Positions 25,481-34,841 of a DNA stretch of 64,000 nt are shown here, piece by piece. Both the position numbers and the translations under genes were made by a program. Every line of letters begins with the position of its first letter. Positions within the stretch are counted from its first letter, which is position 1. The DNA lies in assembly GCA_029261655.1 (NCBI GenBank), contig JAJDAY010000030.1:122916-186915 (forward strand), written 5' to 3'. Origin of the DNA: Nitrospinaceae bacterium. GTDB taxonomy: Bacteria > Nitrospinota > Nitrospinia > Nitrospinales > VA-1. The notes below the pieces were generated by a model that was not told the DNA's origin, ran no database searches, and worked only from the letters and a program-made list of their open reading frames with translations.

Positions 25481-26383
25481 ATGAGTTTTTTTATTCGACA
25501 TAAATCATGGTTACCAGTGGCGGGAATTATGCTGATGCTATTTTCCCCTGCAAGCGTTCTTTCTGAGGAACCCCGCGACCTCGATTCCTACCGAAAAGAA
25601 TGTGCCGATGGGAAAACGATCTATTGCATCGCGATCGGCATGGAGGAACAAAAATCCGGAAACCTGGAAGCCGCTCTCAAACATTACCAGTCTGCGTGCG
25701 CAAGCCACCGCTCCCGCGGGCATCTGCGCGCCTGCACGCCTTTCCTGTCTTTAGCGCGCCAAATGGATCGGCTGGACAAAGCCGGCGCCGAGCTGGAAGC
25801 TCTGTGCAAGGGTGGCGACGATGCCGTCTGTTTTTATCTGGCCAAGGAGTACTTTAAAATCGCCGAGTATCATCGGGGATATGTTCATCTGGAACGGTTG
25901 TGCCGGGAGAATTTTCTTCCCCCGGATAAGGCCGATTACGGCCCTTGTTATCACCTGGGGGACAACCTTAAAAAGACCGGGGAACTGAAACGCGCGGAGA
26001 AAATTTTTAATTTCGATTGCGACCGGGATCCCCTGGGCGCTAAACCCAGTTGCGATCAGGAGGAAATGGTGCGGTTGTTGATCCGGCAGGATAAAATAAA
26101 CGGAGAGAAAAATGTCAGGGAGCTGAAATTAATCGAGGGAGCGGCTTTTGGGATCGTGGTGATTCCCTTATTGGGTTTGTTTCTGCTGGTGAATGGAAAA
26201 AAGCGCTGGTTATTATTTTTGCGGATACCGGCTCCTGTGCTCACGCTGTTATGCTGGGCTGTGTGGGAGTCTCACGCGAAACAGGAGTTTGTCCTGCGTG
26301 CCGATGTATTTTTTATTATTCCCGCCGTGCTCCTGGCTCTCCTCACTGCAGGGTCCGCGCATCTTAGGCTTCAGGCTCTCTGA
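25481..26383 (+). CDS. Cys-rich TPR/Sel1-like membrane protein
   Basis: 300 residues; ATG with TAGGTAGGAT upstream. A signal sequence (WLPVAGIMLMLFSPASVLS) is followed by a periplasmic region of Sel1-like helical hairpins (about 33-200). Regularly spaced Cys occur (RKECADGKTIYCIAIG, SACASH, RACTP, ALCKGGDDAVC, RLCREN, GPCYHLG), as in cysteine-rich HcpC-like repeats where each hairpin is disulfide-linked. Residues 218-295 contain about three transmembrane helices. Function unknown. Confidence 0.8.
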   Translation: MSFFIRHKSWLPVAGIMLMLFSPASVLSEEPRDLDSYRKECADGKTIYCIAIGMEEQKSGNLEAALKHYQSACASHRSRGHLRACTPFLSLARQMDRLDKAGAELEALCKGGDDAVCFYLAKEYFKIAEYHRGYVHLERLCRENFLPPDKADYGPCYHLGDNLKKTGELKRAEKIFNFDCDRDPLGAKPSCDQEEMVRLLIRQDKINGEKNVRELKLIEGAAFGIVVIPLLGLFLLVNGKKRWLLFLRIPAPVLTLLCWAVWESHAKQEFVLRADVFFIIPAVLLALLTAGSAHLRLQAL

Positions 26384-26437
26384 GCAGGGAACCTCTCAAA
26401 TAAACGACTTTTTTAATGAATTTCATCGTAATTTCCC

Positions 26438-26466
26438 TTAACTTGTATATTGGGATAATTTATATT
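26438..26466 (+). promoter_or_regulatory. possible sigma-70 promoter of glgP
   Basis: TTAACT (26438-26443) and TATATT (26461-26466), separated by 17 bp, lie about 75 nt upstream of the phosphorylase start. Only moderate consensus matches. Confidence 0.4.
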
Positions 26467-26539
26467 ATCAGGAACTATCGCCCAAATACGGCCTGAGGCA
26501 GAACTGCAGGCCGGCCCGTTTTTTAAAACTCTATCATTT

Positions 26540-29053
26540 ATGAGGTCCATGAATAAGCCCGATTTAGTAAAAATTGATAACCTGAGCAAAAAAGGCACCA
26601 GTGTTGACGCTCTGAAACGTGCATTCAACGCCCATCGGAAATACACGCTGGCTAAAACTCAATCCAGAGCCACCCGGCTGGATCTTTTTAAAAGCCTGGC
26701 CCTGGTGGTTCGCGACCATCTGATTGAGAAATGGATCGAGACGAAAAAATTCCAATACGATAAAGACGTCAAACGCATCAATTACCTGTCCATGGAATAC
26801 CTTGTGGGCCGGGTTCTGACCCAGAACATGGTCAACCTGGATTTAAAAGACACTCTCAGCCAGGCCGTTCGTGAACTCGGGTTTGATCTCGAAGAACTGG
26901 AAGAATCTGAAATTGAGGCCGGGCTGGGCAATGGCGGGTTGGGTCGGCTGGCGTCCTGTTTTTTGGAGTCGATGGCGACATTGGACCTGCCCGCAAACGG
27001 GTACGGCATGCGCTACGAGTTTGGGATTTTTCATCAGCACCTGAAAGACGGTTACCAGGTGGAGGAGGCTGACAACTGGCTGAAGCACGGCAATCCCTGG
27101 GAAATTCCCCGGCCCGAGCATTTTCATCCCATCAAGTTTTACGGGCATGTCAAACACCACGCTCATCCCGATGGCAGAGAAACCTACGACTGGGTCGACA
27201 CGCACGACAACGTCATGGCCATGGCCTACGACATTCTCATTCCCGGCTACAAGTGCGAAACAGTGAACAGCCTCAGGCTCTGGAGCGCCCGGTCCACGGA
27301 AGATTTTGATTTCCAGCAATTCAACGAAGGCGATTACATTCAGGCGGTCAGTGAAAAACAGAAAAATGAAACCATCTCAAAAGTACTTTACCCGAACGAC
27401 AAATCGATTCAGGGCAGGGAACTGAGATTGAAGCAGGAGTATTTCTTCGTCTCCGCGTCCTTGCAGGATATCATCTCGCGGTTTAAGCATGGGCATTCCA
27501 ACTTCGATCAGTTCAGTGACAAAGTCGCCATTCAATTGAACGACACTCATCCTTCTCTGGCCATCCCTGAAATGATGCGGATATTTGTCGATATTGAAGG
27601 CATGTCCTGGGAACGTGCCTGGGACATCACGGTGAAAACGATGGCTTACACCAACCACACGGTATTGCCCGAGGCATTGGAAAAATGGTCGGTGGAGCTT
27701 TTGGGTCATGTTTTGCCCCGCCATCTGAAGATCATTTTTGAAATCAACCACCGATTCCTCGGTCAGGTGGCCGACCGTTTTCCCGACGACCCGGAACGCC
27801 TTGACAGAATGTCTCTCATTGAGGAAGGGCCGGTGAAGTTTGTCCGCATGCACAATCTGGCTCTGGTCGGCAGTCATGCGGTGAACGGGGTGGCGGCCTT
27901 GCACACGGAGATTCTGAAAAAAAGCCTGTTTAGGGATTTCCATGAAATGTTTCCTGACAAAATTCAAAACAAAACCAACGGCATCACTCAGCGCATCTGG
28001 CTGAAAGAATGCAATCCAAGCCTTGCGGAACTGGTCACCGAAACCATCGGCGAAGACTGGGTCAAGGATCTTTCTCAAATGGACCGACTGCTTCCAATGT
28101 GTGACGATCCGGTTTTTTGTCAGCGCTGGGCCGAGATCAAACAGAATAATAAAAACGCGTTGGCGGATCATATTCGGAAGACGATGGGCCTTGAGATCAA
28201 CCCGCAATCATTGTATGACGTTCATATTAAGCGCATCCACGAATATAAAAGGCAACTGTTGAACATCCTGCACACCATCGTTCTTTACACGCGCATCAAA
28301 AAAAATCCGCAGGCGGATCATTATTTGCCGCGCACGGTGCTGTTTTCCGGTAAAGCCGCGCCCGGTTACGCGATGGCAAAAAATATCATCAAATTGATAA
28401 ACAGCGTCGCCAAAATTATTAATGCCGATACGGAGGTCGGCGACCGCCTGCGTGTGGTTTTCCTGCCCAATTATTCCGTTTCCCTGGCGGAAAAAATCAT
28501 CCCCGCCGCCAACCTGTCCCAGCAAACCTCCACCGCCGGGATGGAAGCCTCGGGGACCGGGAACATGAAACTGGCATTGAACGGGGCCCTCACACTGGGC
28601 ACACTGGACGGCGCGAACATCGAAATTCTCGAAGAGGTGGGTGAGGAAAATATCTACATCTTCGGGTTGACCGCCGAGGAAGTTTCGCACAACGTGCAAA
28701 ACAGTTACCGGCCCAAGGACATTTATCTGGCAAACCCGGAACTGAAACAGGCGATCGACTTGATTCAGGAAGGATTTTTCTGCCCCGAAAGCCCGGATTT
28801 GTTTCACCCCATCATCGATGGCATTGTCAATCATGGGGACCGGTTCATGGTGCTTGCTGATTTCGAGTCTTACTCAAATATGCAAAAAAAGGTTGAAGAG
28901 GATTTTAGAAACACCGACCTCTGGACGCGGAAGTCAATCACCAACTCTGCCCGATCGGGCAAGTTTTCCAGCGACCGCACGATCGCGGAATATGCCAGGG
29001 ATATCTGGGGAGTCCAGTCACACCGGACAGGGGATGAAAGTGTTTCCGGCTGA
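26540..29053 (+). CDS. glgP: glycogen/starch alpha-glucan phosphorylase
   Basis: 837 residues, the standard length. It releases glucose-1-phosphate from glycogen using PLP. Landmarks: YLSMEYLVGRVL, EIEAGLGNGGLGRLASCFLES, GYGMRYEFGIFHQ, NDTHPSLAIPEMMRI, NKTNGITQRIWL, IHEYKRQLLNILH, and EASGTGNMKLALNGALTLGT, where Lys about 677 binds PLP. The start could be ATG 26540 or ATG 26549; neither has a well-spaced ribosome-binding site. No other glycogen genes are adjacent. A strong terminator follows. Confidence 0.97.
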   Translation: MRSMNKPDLVKIDNLSKKGTSVDALKRAFNAHRKYTLAKTQSRATRLDLFKSLALVVRDHLIEKWIETKKFQYDKDVKRINYLSMEYLVGRVLTQNMVNLDLKDTLSQAVRELGFDLEELEESEIEAGLGNGGLGRLASCFLESMATLDLPANGYGMRYEFGIFHQHLKDGYQVEEADNWLKHGNPWEIPRPEHFHPIKFYGHVKHHAHPDGRETYDWVDTHDNVMAMAYDILIPGYKCETVNSLRLWSARSTEDFDFQQFNEGDYIQAVSEKQKNETISKVLYPNDKSIQGRELRLKQEYFFVSASLQDIISRFKHGHSNFDQFSDKVAIQLNDTHPSLAIPEMMRIFVDIEGMSWERAWDITVKTMAYTNHTVLPEALEKWSVELLGHVLPRHLKIIFEINHRFLGQVADRFPDDPERLDRMSLIEEGPVKFVRMHNLALVGSHAVNGVAALHTEILKKSLFRDFHEMFPDKIQNKTNGITQRIWLKECNPSLAELVTETIGEDWVKDLSQMDRLLPMCDDPVFCQRWAEIKQNNKNALADHIRKTMGLEINPQSLYDVHIKRIHEYKRQLLNILHTIVLYTRIKKNPQADHYLPRTVLFSGKAAPGYAMAKNIIKLINSVAKIINADTEVGDRLRVVFLPNYSVSLAEKIIPAANLSQQTSTAGMEASGTGNMKLALNGALTLGTLDGANIEILEEVGEENIYIFGLTAEEVSHNVQNSYRPKDIYLANPELKQAIDLIQEGFFCPESPDLFHPIIDGIVNHGDRFMVLADFESYSNMQKKVEEDFRNTDLWTRKSITNSARSGKFSSDRTIAEYARDIWGVQSHRTGDESVSG

Positions 29054-29095
29054 TGTTTGAAAAAGGGTTTAAAAAAGTTGCGGGTGTTTGATCCG

Positions 29096-29122
29096 ACCGG
29101 AAGACAGCTTCCGGTTTTTTTT
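29096..29122 (+). terminator. intrinsic terminator after glgP
   Basis: Perfect 8-bp stem ACCGGAAG / CTTCCGGT with an ACAG loop, followed by a run of eight T. Confidence 0.92.
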
Positions 29123-29139
29123 AATCATTGGAGCGCATG

Positions 29140-29652
29140 ATGGAGGAATGCCCTTGCGGATCGGTTTTTCCTTATACCGACTGTTGCGGATTATTGATAA
29201 GAGGATCGACGGTGGCCGATACGGCGGAGGACCTCATGCGGTCGCGCTACACGGCCCATGTTGTCGAGGAGTGGGACTACCTCGTCAAAACGCGGCGAGC
29301 CGGTGAAAGAAAAGGTTTGAAGGATCTGGCAATCGCCAACGAAGGCGTTGCATGGAAAAAACTGGAGGTCCTGCATTCCAGCAAAGGCGGCCAGGGGGAT
29401 GATGAAGGGGAAGTGACCTACGCGGCGACGTTTGAGAAAGACGGAAAAACTGAAACCCTGAAAGAAACTGCCATATTCTTAAGGGAAGAGGGGAGATGGG
29501 TTTATTGCGGGGAACGGTCTCAGCCAAAAATCACGCCTCCCAAAGTCAGCCGGTCGGTCAAGCCTTTTGTGCGCACCGGGGCCAAAATCGGGCGCAATGA
29601 CCCTTGCTCCTGCGGGAGCGGCAAGAAGTTTAAAAAATGTTGTGGACGATGA
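29140..29652 (+). CDS. YchJ-family protein with two SEC-C motifs
   Basis: 170 residues. ATG 29140 is chosen because GGAG lies 6 nt upstream; TTG 29128 and ATG 29137 are in frame. The N-terminal motif ([17 protein letters not shown] followed by [10 protein letters not shown]) and the central NTF2-like region (DYLVKTR to GRWVYCGE) are characteristic of the YchJ/UPF0225 family. The C-terminus has a second, classic SEC-C ([17 protein letters not shown]). Both probably bind zinc. The C-terminal motif is almost identical to that of the protein ending at 11863. Function unknown. Confidence 0.9.
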   Translation: MEECPCGSVFPYTDCCGLLIRGSTVADTAEDLMRSRYTAHVVEEWDYLVKTRRAGERKGLKDLAIANEGVAWKKLEVLHSSKGGQGDDEGEVTYAATFEKDGKTETLKETAIFLREEGRWVYCGERSQPKITPPKVSRSVKPFVRTGAKIGRNDPCSCGSGKKFKKCCGR

Positions 29653-29664
29653 ATCGATGATTGG

Positions 29665-29832
29665 ATGAGTGCGATGGATACGGATAAAGAAAAAAACAAG
29701 GGCGAAGAAAATAAACCCGATGAAAAAAAACGGAAAAAATCACCGGATCAAAAAGATGACAAAGACACGACTCTGGCAAAACGATCCGGCCAGCGCCCCG
29801 CGTTGCTTTTTAACAGAAAAAAATTGAACTGA
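29665..29832 (+). CDS. small charged protein, 55 residues
   Basis: A frame from ATG 29665 lies between the YchJ-like and methyltransferase genes in the same orientation, with 12-17 nt gaps on both sides. The product is Lys/Asp/Glu-rich (MDTDKEKNKGEENKPDEKKR) with a hydrophobic LLFN near the end. The tight fit in the gene series supports coding, but the ribosome-binding site is weak. No family recognised. Confidence 0.45.
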   Translation: MSAMDTDKEKNKGEENKPDEKKRKKSPDQKDDKDTTLAKRSGQRPALLFNRKKLN

Positions 29833-29849
29833 ATTTCACCTGTTGATCC

Positions 29850-30797
29850 ATGAATGCAAAAATAAAATCTGCGTTCCTGGCGCCGGACGGGTTTCAGGAT
29901 CAACTATTGAAGGAACTCGACGGTGTCCTGTCCTGTCACGGACGGTTGATTTTGACGGATCGACATCCCAGAAAATCTCCCTTCTGGGCGCAGAATAGCT
30001 GGCAAAATCCCTCACTCATCCCCATACAATCCATTTCAGACGCGGCTAAAAAACTCAAAGCCCTGCAAAGAAACTGGAGCCTGTACTCCTGTCAGTTGCA
30101 TCGTCGTGCGCAACTGATTCAGGAACAGCTTCCGCATGTGTCCTTCAACCCACTGGGCTTTCCAGCGTCGTTGCCTGGGTCTCCTTTAGGTTCGTGGACA
30201 CTTCTGGACCGCGATACCCTGCTTGCCGCCAGTGACTGTTCGAGTGCATTTCCTAATGGAGAAGTGCATTTTTTGGAGGATAAAATAAATCCCCCCAACC
30301 GGGCCTATCTCAAACTCTGGGAAGCCTTGACCCTGATTCAGGAATATCCTTGCCGAGGTCAATTTTGTATGGATGTGGGGTCGAGCCCTGGAGGATGGAG
30401 CTGGGTGTTGGCTAGGCTGGGAGCGGAAGTTTTGAGTGTTGATCGTTCGCTTTTAGACGAGAGAGTGGCAAAAATGCAGGGAGTGCATTTCCAAAAGGGC
30501 GACGCGTTTTCTCTAAAGCCCGGAGAGTTGCCGGAGTCTCGTGAAAATATAGATTGGCTGTTCAGCGACCTTGCTTGTTACCCGGAAAAACTTTTCGACT
30601 GGGTCATGATGTGGGTGGAGTCCGGCCTGTGCGATAATTTTATATGCACTCTCAAGTTTCAGGGCGATGGTGATTATTTTATGGCACAAAAATTTGCGGA
30701 CATTCCCAACAGCCGGGTGCTTCATCTTTATAACAACAAGCACGAACTGACCTGGATGAAATTGAAAACCTGGGAATCATCACCCGTCCAGAGTTAA
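29850..30797 (+). CDS. RlmM-like 2'-O-ribose RNA methyltransferase
   Basis: 315 residues. The C-terminal half is a Rossmann methyltransferase: CMDVGSSPGGWSWVLARLGAEVLSVD (motif I, SAM binding), DWLFSDLACYPEKLFDWV, CTLKFQGDGDYFMAQ and NKHELTWMKLKTW. The K-D-K-E residues expected of 2'-O-methyltransferases are plausible at these positions (Asp in SDLA, Lys in TLKF, Glu in KHELTW). The layout, with an N-terminal RNA-binding-like region (about 1-150), matches RlmM, which methylates C2498 of E. coli 23S rRNA. Its last 18 nt overlap the convergent reductase gene. Confidence 0.82.
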   Translation: MNAKIKSAFLAPDGFQDQLLKELDGVLSCHGRLILTDRHPRKSPFWAQNSWQNPSLIPIQSISDAAKKLKALQRNWSLYSCQLHRRAQLIQEQLPHVSFNPLGFPASLPGSPLGSWTLLDRDTLLAASDCSSAFPNGEVHFLEDKINPPNRAYLKLWEALTLIQEYPCRGQFCMDVGSSPGGWSWVLARLGAEVLSVDRSLLDERVAKMQGVHFQKGDAFSLKPGELPESRENIDWLFSDLACYPEKLFDWVMMWVESGLCDNFICTLKFQGDGDYFMAQKFADIPNSRVLHLYNNKHELTWMKLKTWESSPVQS

Positions 30798-32060
30798 ATC
30801 CGTTTTTGGAATGGAAATGCAGGTCAGGCAGGATCTGGCGTCCGGCTTTTTCCCCGGTTCCACCAGGTAAGTGACCAACCCGCTTTTAATGGGAGTGAGA
30901 CAGCTCCCGCAGTTTCCCGCCCGGCAACCTGAATTCAGTATGATGCCATTTTCTTCCGCGAAAGCAAGAAGAGAGCCTGAGGAGGGGTTCCACGGCAGAG
31001 TCACTTGTGATTGGGAAAATGTGATCTTGATAGAGGATTCGGTTTCCACCGATTCAGCGCCGGCGATTGCGTTGATTGAGTTGGAATTGAAGGCTTCAAA
31101 ATGGAGGTTGTCTTCGGGCACTCCCCATTCGCCCAACCCTTCGTGAAGGTCTCCCATCATTTTTGGAGGGCCGCAAAAATAAAACTCATATTTATTGGAG
31201 GGCAGGACATTTTTTAAAAGTTCCACCGTGACTCGCCCCTTGTGGTGAAAACCATTGCCAGCAATGTCGCTTTCTTTCGGGGAACTGTAACAGACATGAA
31301 GGGAAACATTTTTGTGTGTCTTGGCGACCCTTTTGAGGTGTTCTTTCATCACGTGGTCCTGCCTGTTATGGCAACCAAGAAAAAACCAGGTTTCCCGGTT
31401 CGACAGTTTTCCTTTGGAATTTTTTTCCGTGATCGTATTGAGCATGCTCAACAAGGGGGTGATGCCCACGCCGCCGCCAATAAGAACAAGGGGAGTGTTT
31501 TTGTTCGTATCGAGGTAATAATGCCCACTGGGGGCTCCTACGTCAACATAGTCCCGCTCGATCAGGGAGTCGTGAAAAAAACTGGAACTGAGTCCCGGAG
31601 GGGCGTCTTTTGCGTCTGCCGGAGGCGATTGCTTCTTGATGGTGACCCGGTAGTAATCCGAGTGATTGGGGCTGTCGGACAAGGAATAACACCGTATCAC
31701 GGGTTTCGCCTGCCCTGGGATATTGAGCCTGAAAGTTAAATGTTGACCGGGAAGAAATTTCGGCAGAGGCTTGCCGTCCACCGGAGCCAGGTAGAAGGAT
31801 ACGATATCCTTGGCTTCCTTCACCTTGAAAATTATCTGGAAGCGGCGAAACCCTTTCCAGGTGATTGGGTCGGTTTCGGTATCCAGTTTGGTCTCATTCA
31901 CCGTCTTGCTAATCTGGGCGCGCGTCAACTCCTGTTCCAACTCGTATCCGCGCTGGGTGATGGCGAACAGACGGGTATTATTGTTTATCAACTGGATCAC
32001 ATAGCGAATCAATACCAGAAGAAATACCAGTGCTGAAAGTCCAATAGCCGCGTCAAACAA
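30780..32060 (-). CDS. membrane-anchored FAD/NAD(P) reductase with C-terminal [2Fe-2S] ferredoxin
   Basis: 426 residues. An N-terminal helix (about 5-27) anchors it in the inner membrane. Residues 70-185 form the FAD domain (FLPGQHLTFRL and the FAD-binding RCYSLS). Residues 190-310 are the NAD(P) domain (LVLIGGGVGITPLLSML, YFCGPPKMM). Residues 345-426 are a plant-type ferredoxin (NSGCRAGNCGSCLTPIKSG...RSCLTC; C-x4-C-x2-C...C). This is the domain order of Hcr/benzoate-dioxygenase-reductase-like enzymes. Last gene of the redox operon, 64 nt after the multiheme gene. It probably exchanges electrons between NAD(P)H and the membrane module. Confidence 0.9.
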   Translation of the reverse strand: MFDAAIGLSALVFLLVLIRYVIQLINNNTRLFAITQRGYELEQELTRAQISKTVNETKLDTETDPITWKGFRRFQIIFKVKEAKDIVSFYLAPVDGKPLPKFLPGQHLTFRLNIPGQAKPVIRCYSLSDSPNHSDYYRVTIKKQSPPADAKDAPPGLSSSFFHDSLIERDYVDVGAPSGHYYLDTNKNTPLVLIGGGVGITPLLSMLNTITEKNSKGKLSNRETWFFLGCHNRQDHVMKEHLKRVAKTHKNVSLHVCYSSPKESDIAGNGFHHKGRVTVELLKNVLPSNKYEFYFCGPPKMMGDLHEGLGEWGVPEDNLHFEAFNSNSINAIAGAESVETESSIKITFSQSQVTLPWNPSSGSLLAFAEENGIILNSGCRAGNCGSCLTPIKSGLVTYLVEPGKKPDARSCLTCISIPKTDLTLDG

Positions 32061-32124
32061 ATTTTTTACTCCTGACTGAGTTCAATATTTTCCGGAGTCC
32101 TCTGGACGGCAGATATCATCAAAA

Positions 32125-34038
32125 TCATTGGGCCTTATTTTCAGTGAGTAACAAGTTTCCTTTATAGCCAGGCTCCAGATGGTACAAATGACACAATTGG
32201 CAGTCCTGACGGACTCTCCCTTCGGTATGGCATTCGGTGCAGGTGTTCCGTTTGATTGAATTAAAATTGGTGGCGATGGGTTTCGAGCCGGTTTTATTGA
32301 AACTAATTTTATTAGAGTCGGATTTTTCAGGCAACGTCCCATGCGTTGAATCTTTGTTTAATACATGACAAGTCGGGCAGGTGGCTCCTTTTCTCACAAC
32401 GTCAAGATGGCTTTTATGGGAATATTGCGAATAAGGCGGACTTTTAAAATCTCTATATCCCCAATGAATGGAGAGATTTTCTTTTTTGTCCTCTGATGAG
32501 AAAGAATCAATGGTGTGGCACTTCATGCAACCTCCAACACCTTCCTTGGAAGACAGCATTTGATTGCGCATGGCCATGGCGCGGTCCTTTTTAATTTCAT
32601 CAGTTTCACCTGAGGGAACGTCAAGGGCGAATTTGATCCAACTCAACGCCACCGGGTCTTTATGATTGACCGGGGAATACCGTACCTCTAATAGGTCCGC
32701 GTACCAGCCGCCAAAACTGGCTTTTGCCGGGGGATCGTATTCCAGGTTCAAGCTCCAGGCGCAGGCGGCCCGTTTGATGACCTCCGGGTTTAAGCCCGCC
32801 AGCATTTTTTCCGCGATGGGCATGGGAGAACGTGCGTCGATCAATTTCGCAACGGGCATGGTGCTTTCCTGGGCCAGAGACACGATGAGGTCCTGTAGTT
32901 TCTGACTATAGCCAGTAGGGTCGTCTTCGGGAATATTTAAAAGATAAGCCGAAACCAAAGAAGGCGTGTCCGTTGAAATGCTCAAAAACTCTTCATCATC
33001 ATTGGCAGTCCCTTTGCTTCCACGCTGGATTCCGCAGGCTTTCATGACGGTTTTCCGGTCGATGTAGTTTTTGTCTAACTCCGGCAGGCGGAGGAGAACC
33101 AGTTCTTTAGAAAGAATCTGGGACTCATGACACTCTGCGCAAATCGCCTCAAATTTGCCGGAATCCATGTTTCGTTCATTCACCAGCTTGTGGCATCCCA
33201 CACAGCCTGTGGGAGCTTTATCGGAATGTTTGGGTTCTAAAAAATATTTTTCAATATGAGTGACGTGGCTGAACCGGATACTGTCTCTTCCCGCATGCGG
33301 GTAATCGGTCTTAAGTTCCGGATGTCCCGTTGAAAAACTTTCAAACTGTTTTTCATGGCAGAAGTTACATTGTTTGCTGGTGAACTTTCGGGTATTGAAC
33401 TCTTCCCCCCGGTGTTCCCGGTGGCACATCAGGCAATGAGTTTCCTGTATTCGAGGATGTTTTTTTATATCGCTATTATGGGCTTTGAATTCCGGGCCGC
33501 CGAAAGTATGGCAGTCTCCGCATTTGGCGGTGACTTTTGCCTCAGTCACAGCGGCCTTCAGCCAGCTGAACCCGCTTGTCTTGTGAGATACATGGCAAAC
33601 CTGGCAACCGTCTTTTTCCACAAAACTGATATGCGAGCTGGAAATAGGACCGGCATTAAAACTAAAATAGTTTTTCTGCAACTGGTCCGCGACCCACGAC
33701 ATTGAAATCAGCGCGAAAACGACCCCCACCGCAAGGAAAGTCAACCGCCGCCGATAAACTTTCAGGCTGTGCTTGGGAACGCATGGAGGATGACGTTTAC
33801 AACATTTCCCGTCCGCAGTCGGGCCTTCTTCGCAGGGGCCTCCTGCGATCAGGGGGCGGTTGCATACCCACTGGTCATCGTCCAGATAGGGCGAGCACTC
33901 CGTTGTCCCTCCGCATAATCCTTTGAGGGTGGGGCCTTGATGGCACTGCTTGAGCCAAAGAACTCCCCGTCCGCATCTGAAAGGAAAATTCGGGCGGTCA
34001 TATCGATTGCGGTTATGTGAGAATTTATTTTCTTCCAT
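32125..34038 (-). CDS. ten-heme cytochrome c with Cys-rich cytoplasmic N-terminus
   Basis: 637 residues from ATG 34038, which overlaps the stop of the previous gene as TGATG. Residues 1-80 contain nine Cys in spaced pairs (RCGRG, QCHQG, LCGG, ECSP, VCNR, PCEE, KCCKRH, PCVP). A basic stretch (YRRR) and one transmembrane helix (about 92-112) follow, so the Cys-rich part faces the cytoplasm. The periplasmic remainder has ten CxxCH sites in order: CQVCH, CGDCH, CLMCH, CNFCH, CVGCH, CAECH, CMKCH, CPTCH, CTECH, CQLCH. Probable electron wire across the periplasm. The Cys-rich part may bind Fe-S or Zn (inference). Confidence 0.88.
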   Translation of the reverse strand: MEENKFSHNRNRYDRPNFPFRCGRGVLWLKQCHQGPTLKGLCGGTTECSPYLDDDQWVCNRPLIAGGPCEEGPTADGKCCKRHPPCVPKHSLKVYRRRLTFLAVGVVFALISMSWVADQLQKNYFSFNAGPISSSHISFVEKDGCQVCHVSHKTSGFSWLKAAVTEAKVTAKCGDCHTFGGPEFKAHNSDIKKHPRIQETHCLMCHREHRGEEFNTRKFTSKQCNFCHEKQFESFSTGHPELKTDYPHAGRDSIRFSHVTHIEKYFLEPKHSDKAPTGCVGCHKLVNERNMDSGKFEAICAECHESQILSKELVLLRLPELDKNYIDRKTVMKACGIQRGSKGTANDDEEFLSISTDTPSLVSAYLLNIPEDDPTGYSQKLQDLIVSLAQESTMPVAKLIDARSPMPIAEKMLAGLNPEVIKRAACAWSLNLEYDPPAKASFGGWYADLLEVRYSPVNHKDPVALSWIKFALDVPSGETDEIKKDRAMAMRNQMLSSKEGVGGCMKCHTIDSFSSEDKKENLSIHWGYRDFKSPPYSQYSHKSHLDVVRKGATCPTCHVLNKDSTHGTLPEKSDSNKISFNKTGSKPIATNFNSIKRNTCTECHTEGRVRQDCQLCHLYHLEPGYKGNLLLTENKAQ

Positions 34039-34841
34039 CACAGAAAATACGTATAGACCACCAGTAAATGCCACAGGACCAGGGTCAGGAGAGCCACAGC
34101 AAGAGGAAGATGAAGCATTATCCAGGTTTTGAGGACGGTTTGCAGGGCGAAGTGAATGTCGATGCTTCTTTTGTTATTGGCCAGGGCGAATATTTTTTGT
34201 AGATAGGTTCTTTCCTGGGGGTTAAGAGCGACCTCCATAGTAGAGCATTGCTGGCGAACCCAGATCTCTCCTTTTTGTCCTCCAAAAATATTATTTAGAA
34301 AAAAACGGGGGCGGTGAAAATACCAGTCCAGATGCTCGAAGAACTGGGTAGACAATGTATCCCGTTTGGTTTCCCGTGCGCAGGCCAGCAGGATGTCCTT
34401 TGCCTTTTTTTGAATTTCGACAAGTTCCATGGGAATCCGCTCAAAAACATACTCGGCCCCGCTTTTAGTCAACCGCCTGGGAAACAATTTTTGTATGACC
34501 AGACCGAGGACGCCTGTCACAACGGTTGCATAGAATAAAAATGCCAGGAATTTTTCATAAGTTCCCAATGGCCAATGAGACCCCGTGTGCAACCAGAAAA
34601 CTCCCACCGCTAAAACCCCTCCTGGCAAATGAAGAGCCAGCCAGCTGGAGGCATTCGCCAAAGGAAGGTTTGACAGTTTTTTCCGAATATTGAAAAGGGC
34701 AAGAGCAACCAGAATTCCAAAAAGAAACCATCCGGTGACAATGGTCGGAAACCCGAGCTTCAATTCGGCCTGATGTGCCCACAGCACAAGGAGAATCAGG
34801 ATCAGGACAGTTGATATCCAAGTCAGCAGTATCCTGGTCAT
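34038..34841 (-). CDS. His-rich cytochrome-b-like membrane protein
   Basis: 267 residues; ATG 34841 overlaps the upstream stop as TGATG. About five transmembrane helices: three or four in residues 1-122 and a last one at about 245-265, with a soluble segment between (about 125-225). His residues lie in or near helices (WLALHLPGG, FWLHTGSH, DIHFALQT, IMLHLPLA, LWHLLVVY), suggesting one or two b-type hemes. No close known family is recognised. Position between the Fe-S/cNMP protein and the multiheme cytochrome argues for transmembrane electron transfer. Confidence 0.72.
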   Translation of the reverse strand: MTRILLTWISTVLILILLVLWAHQAELKLGFPTIVTGWFLFGILVALALFNIRKKLSNLPLANASSWLALHLPGGVLAVGVFWLHTGSHWPLGTYEKFLAFLFYATVVTGVLGLVIQKLFPRRLTKSGAEYVFERIPMELVEIQKKAKDILLACARETKRDTLSTQFFEHLDWYFHRPRFFLNNIFGGQKGEIWVRQQCSTMEVALNPQERTYLQKIFALANNKRSIDIHFALQTVLKTWIMLHLPLAVALLTLVLWHLLVVYTYFL

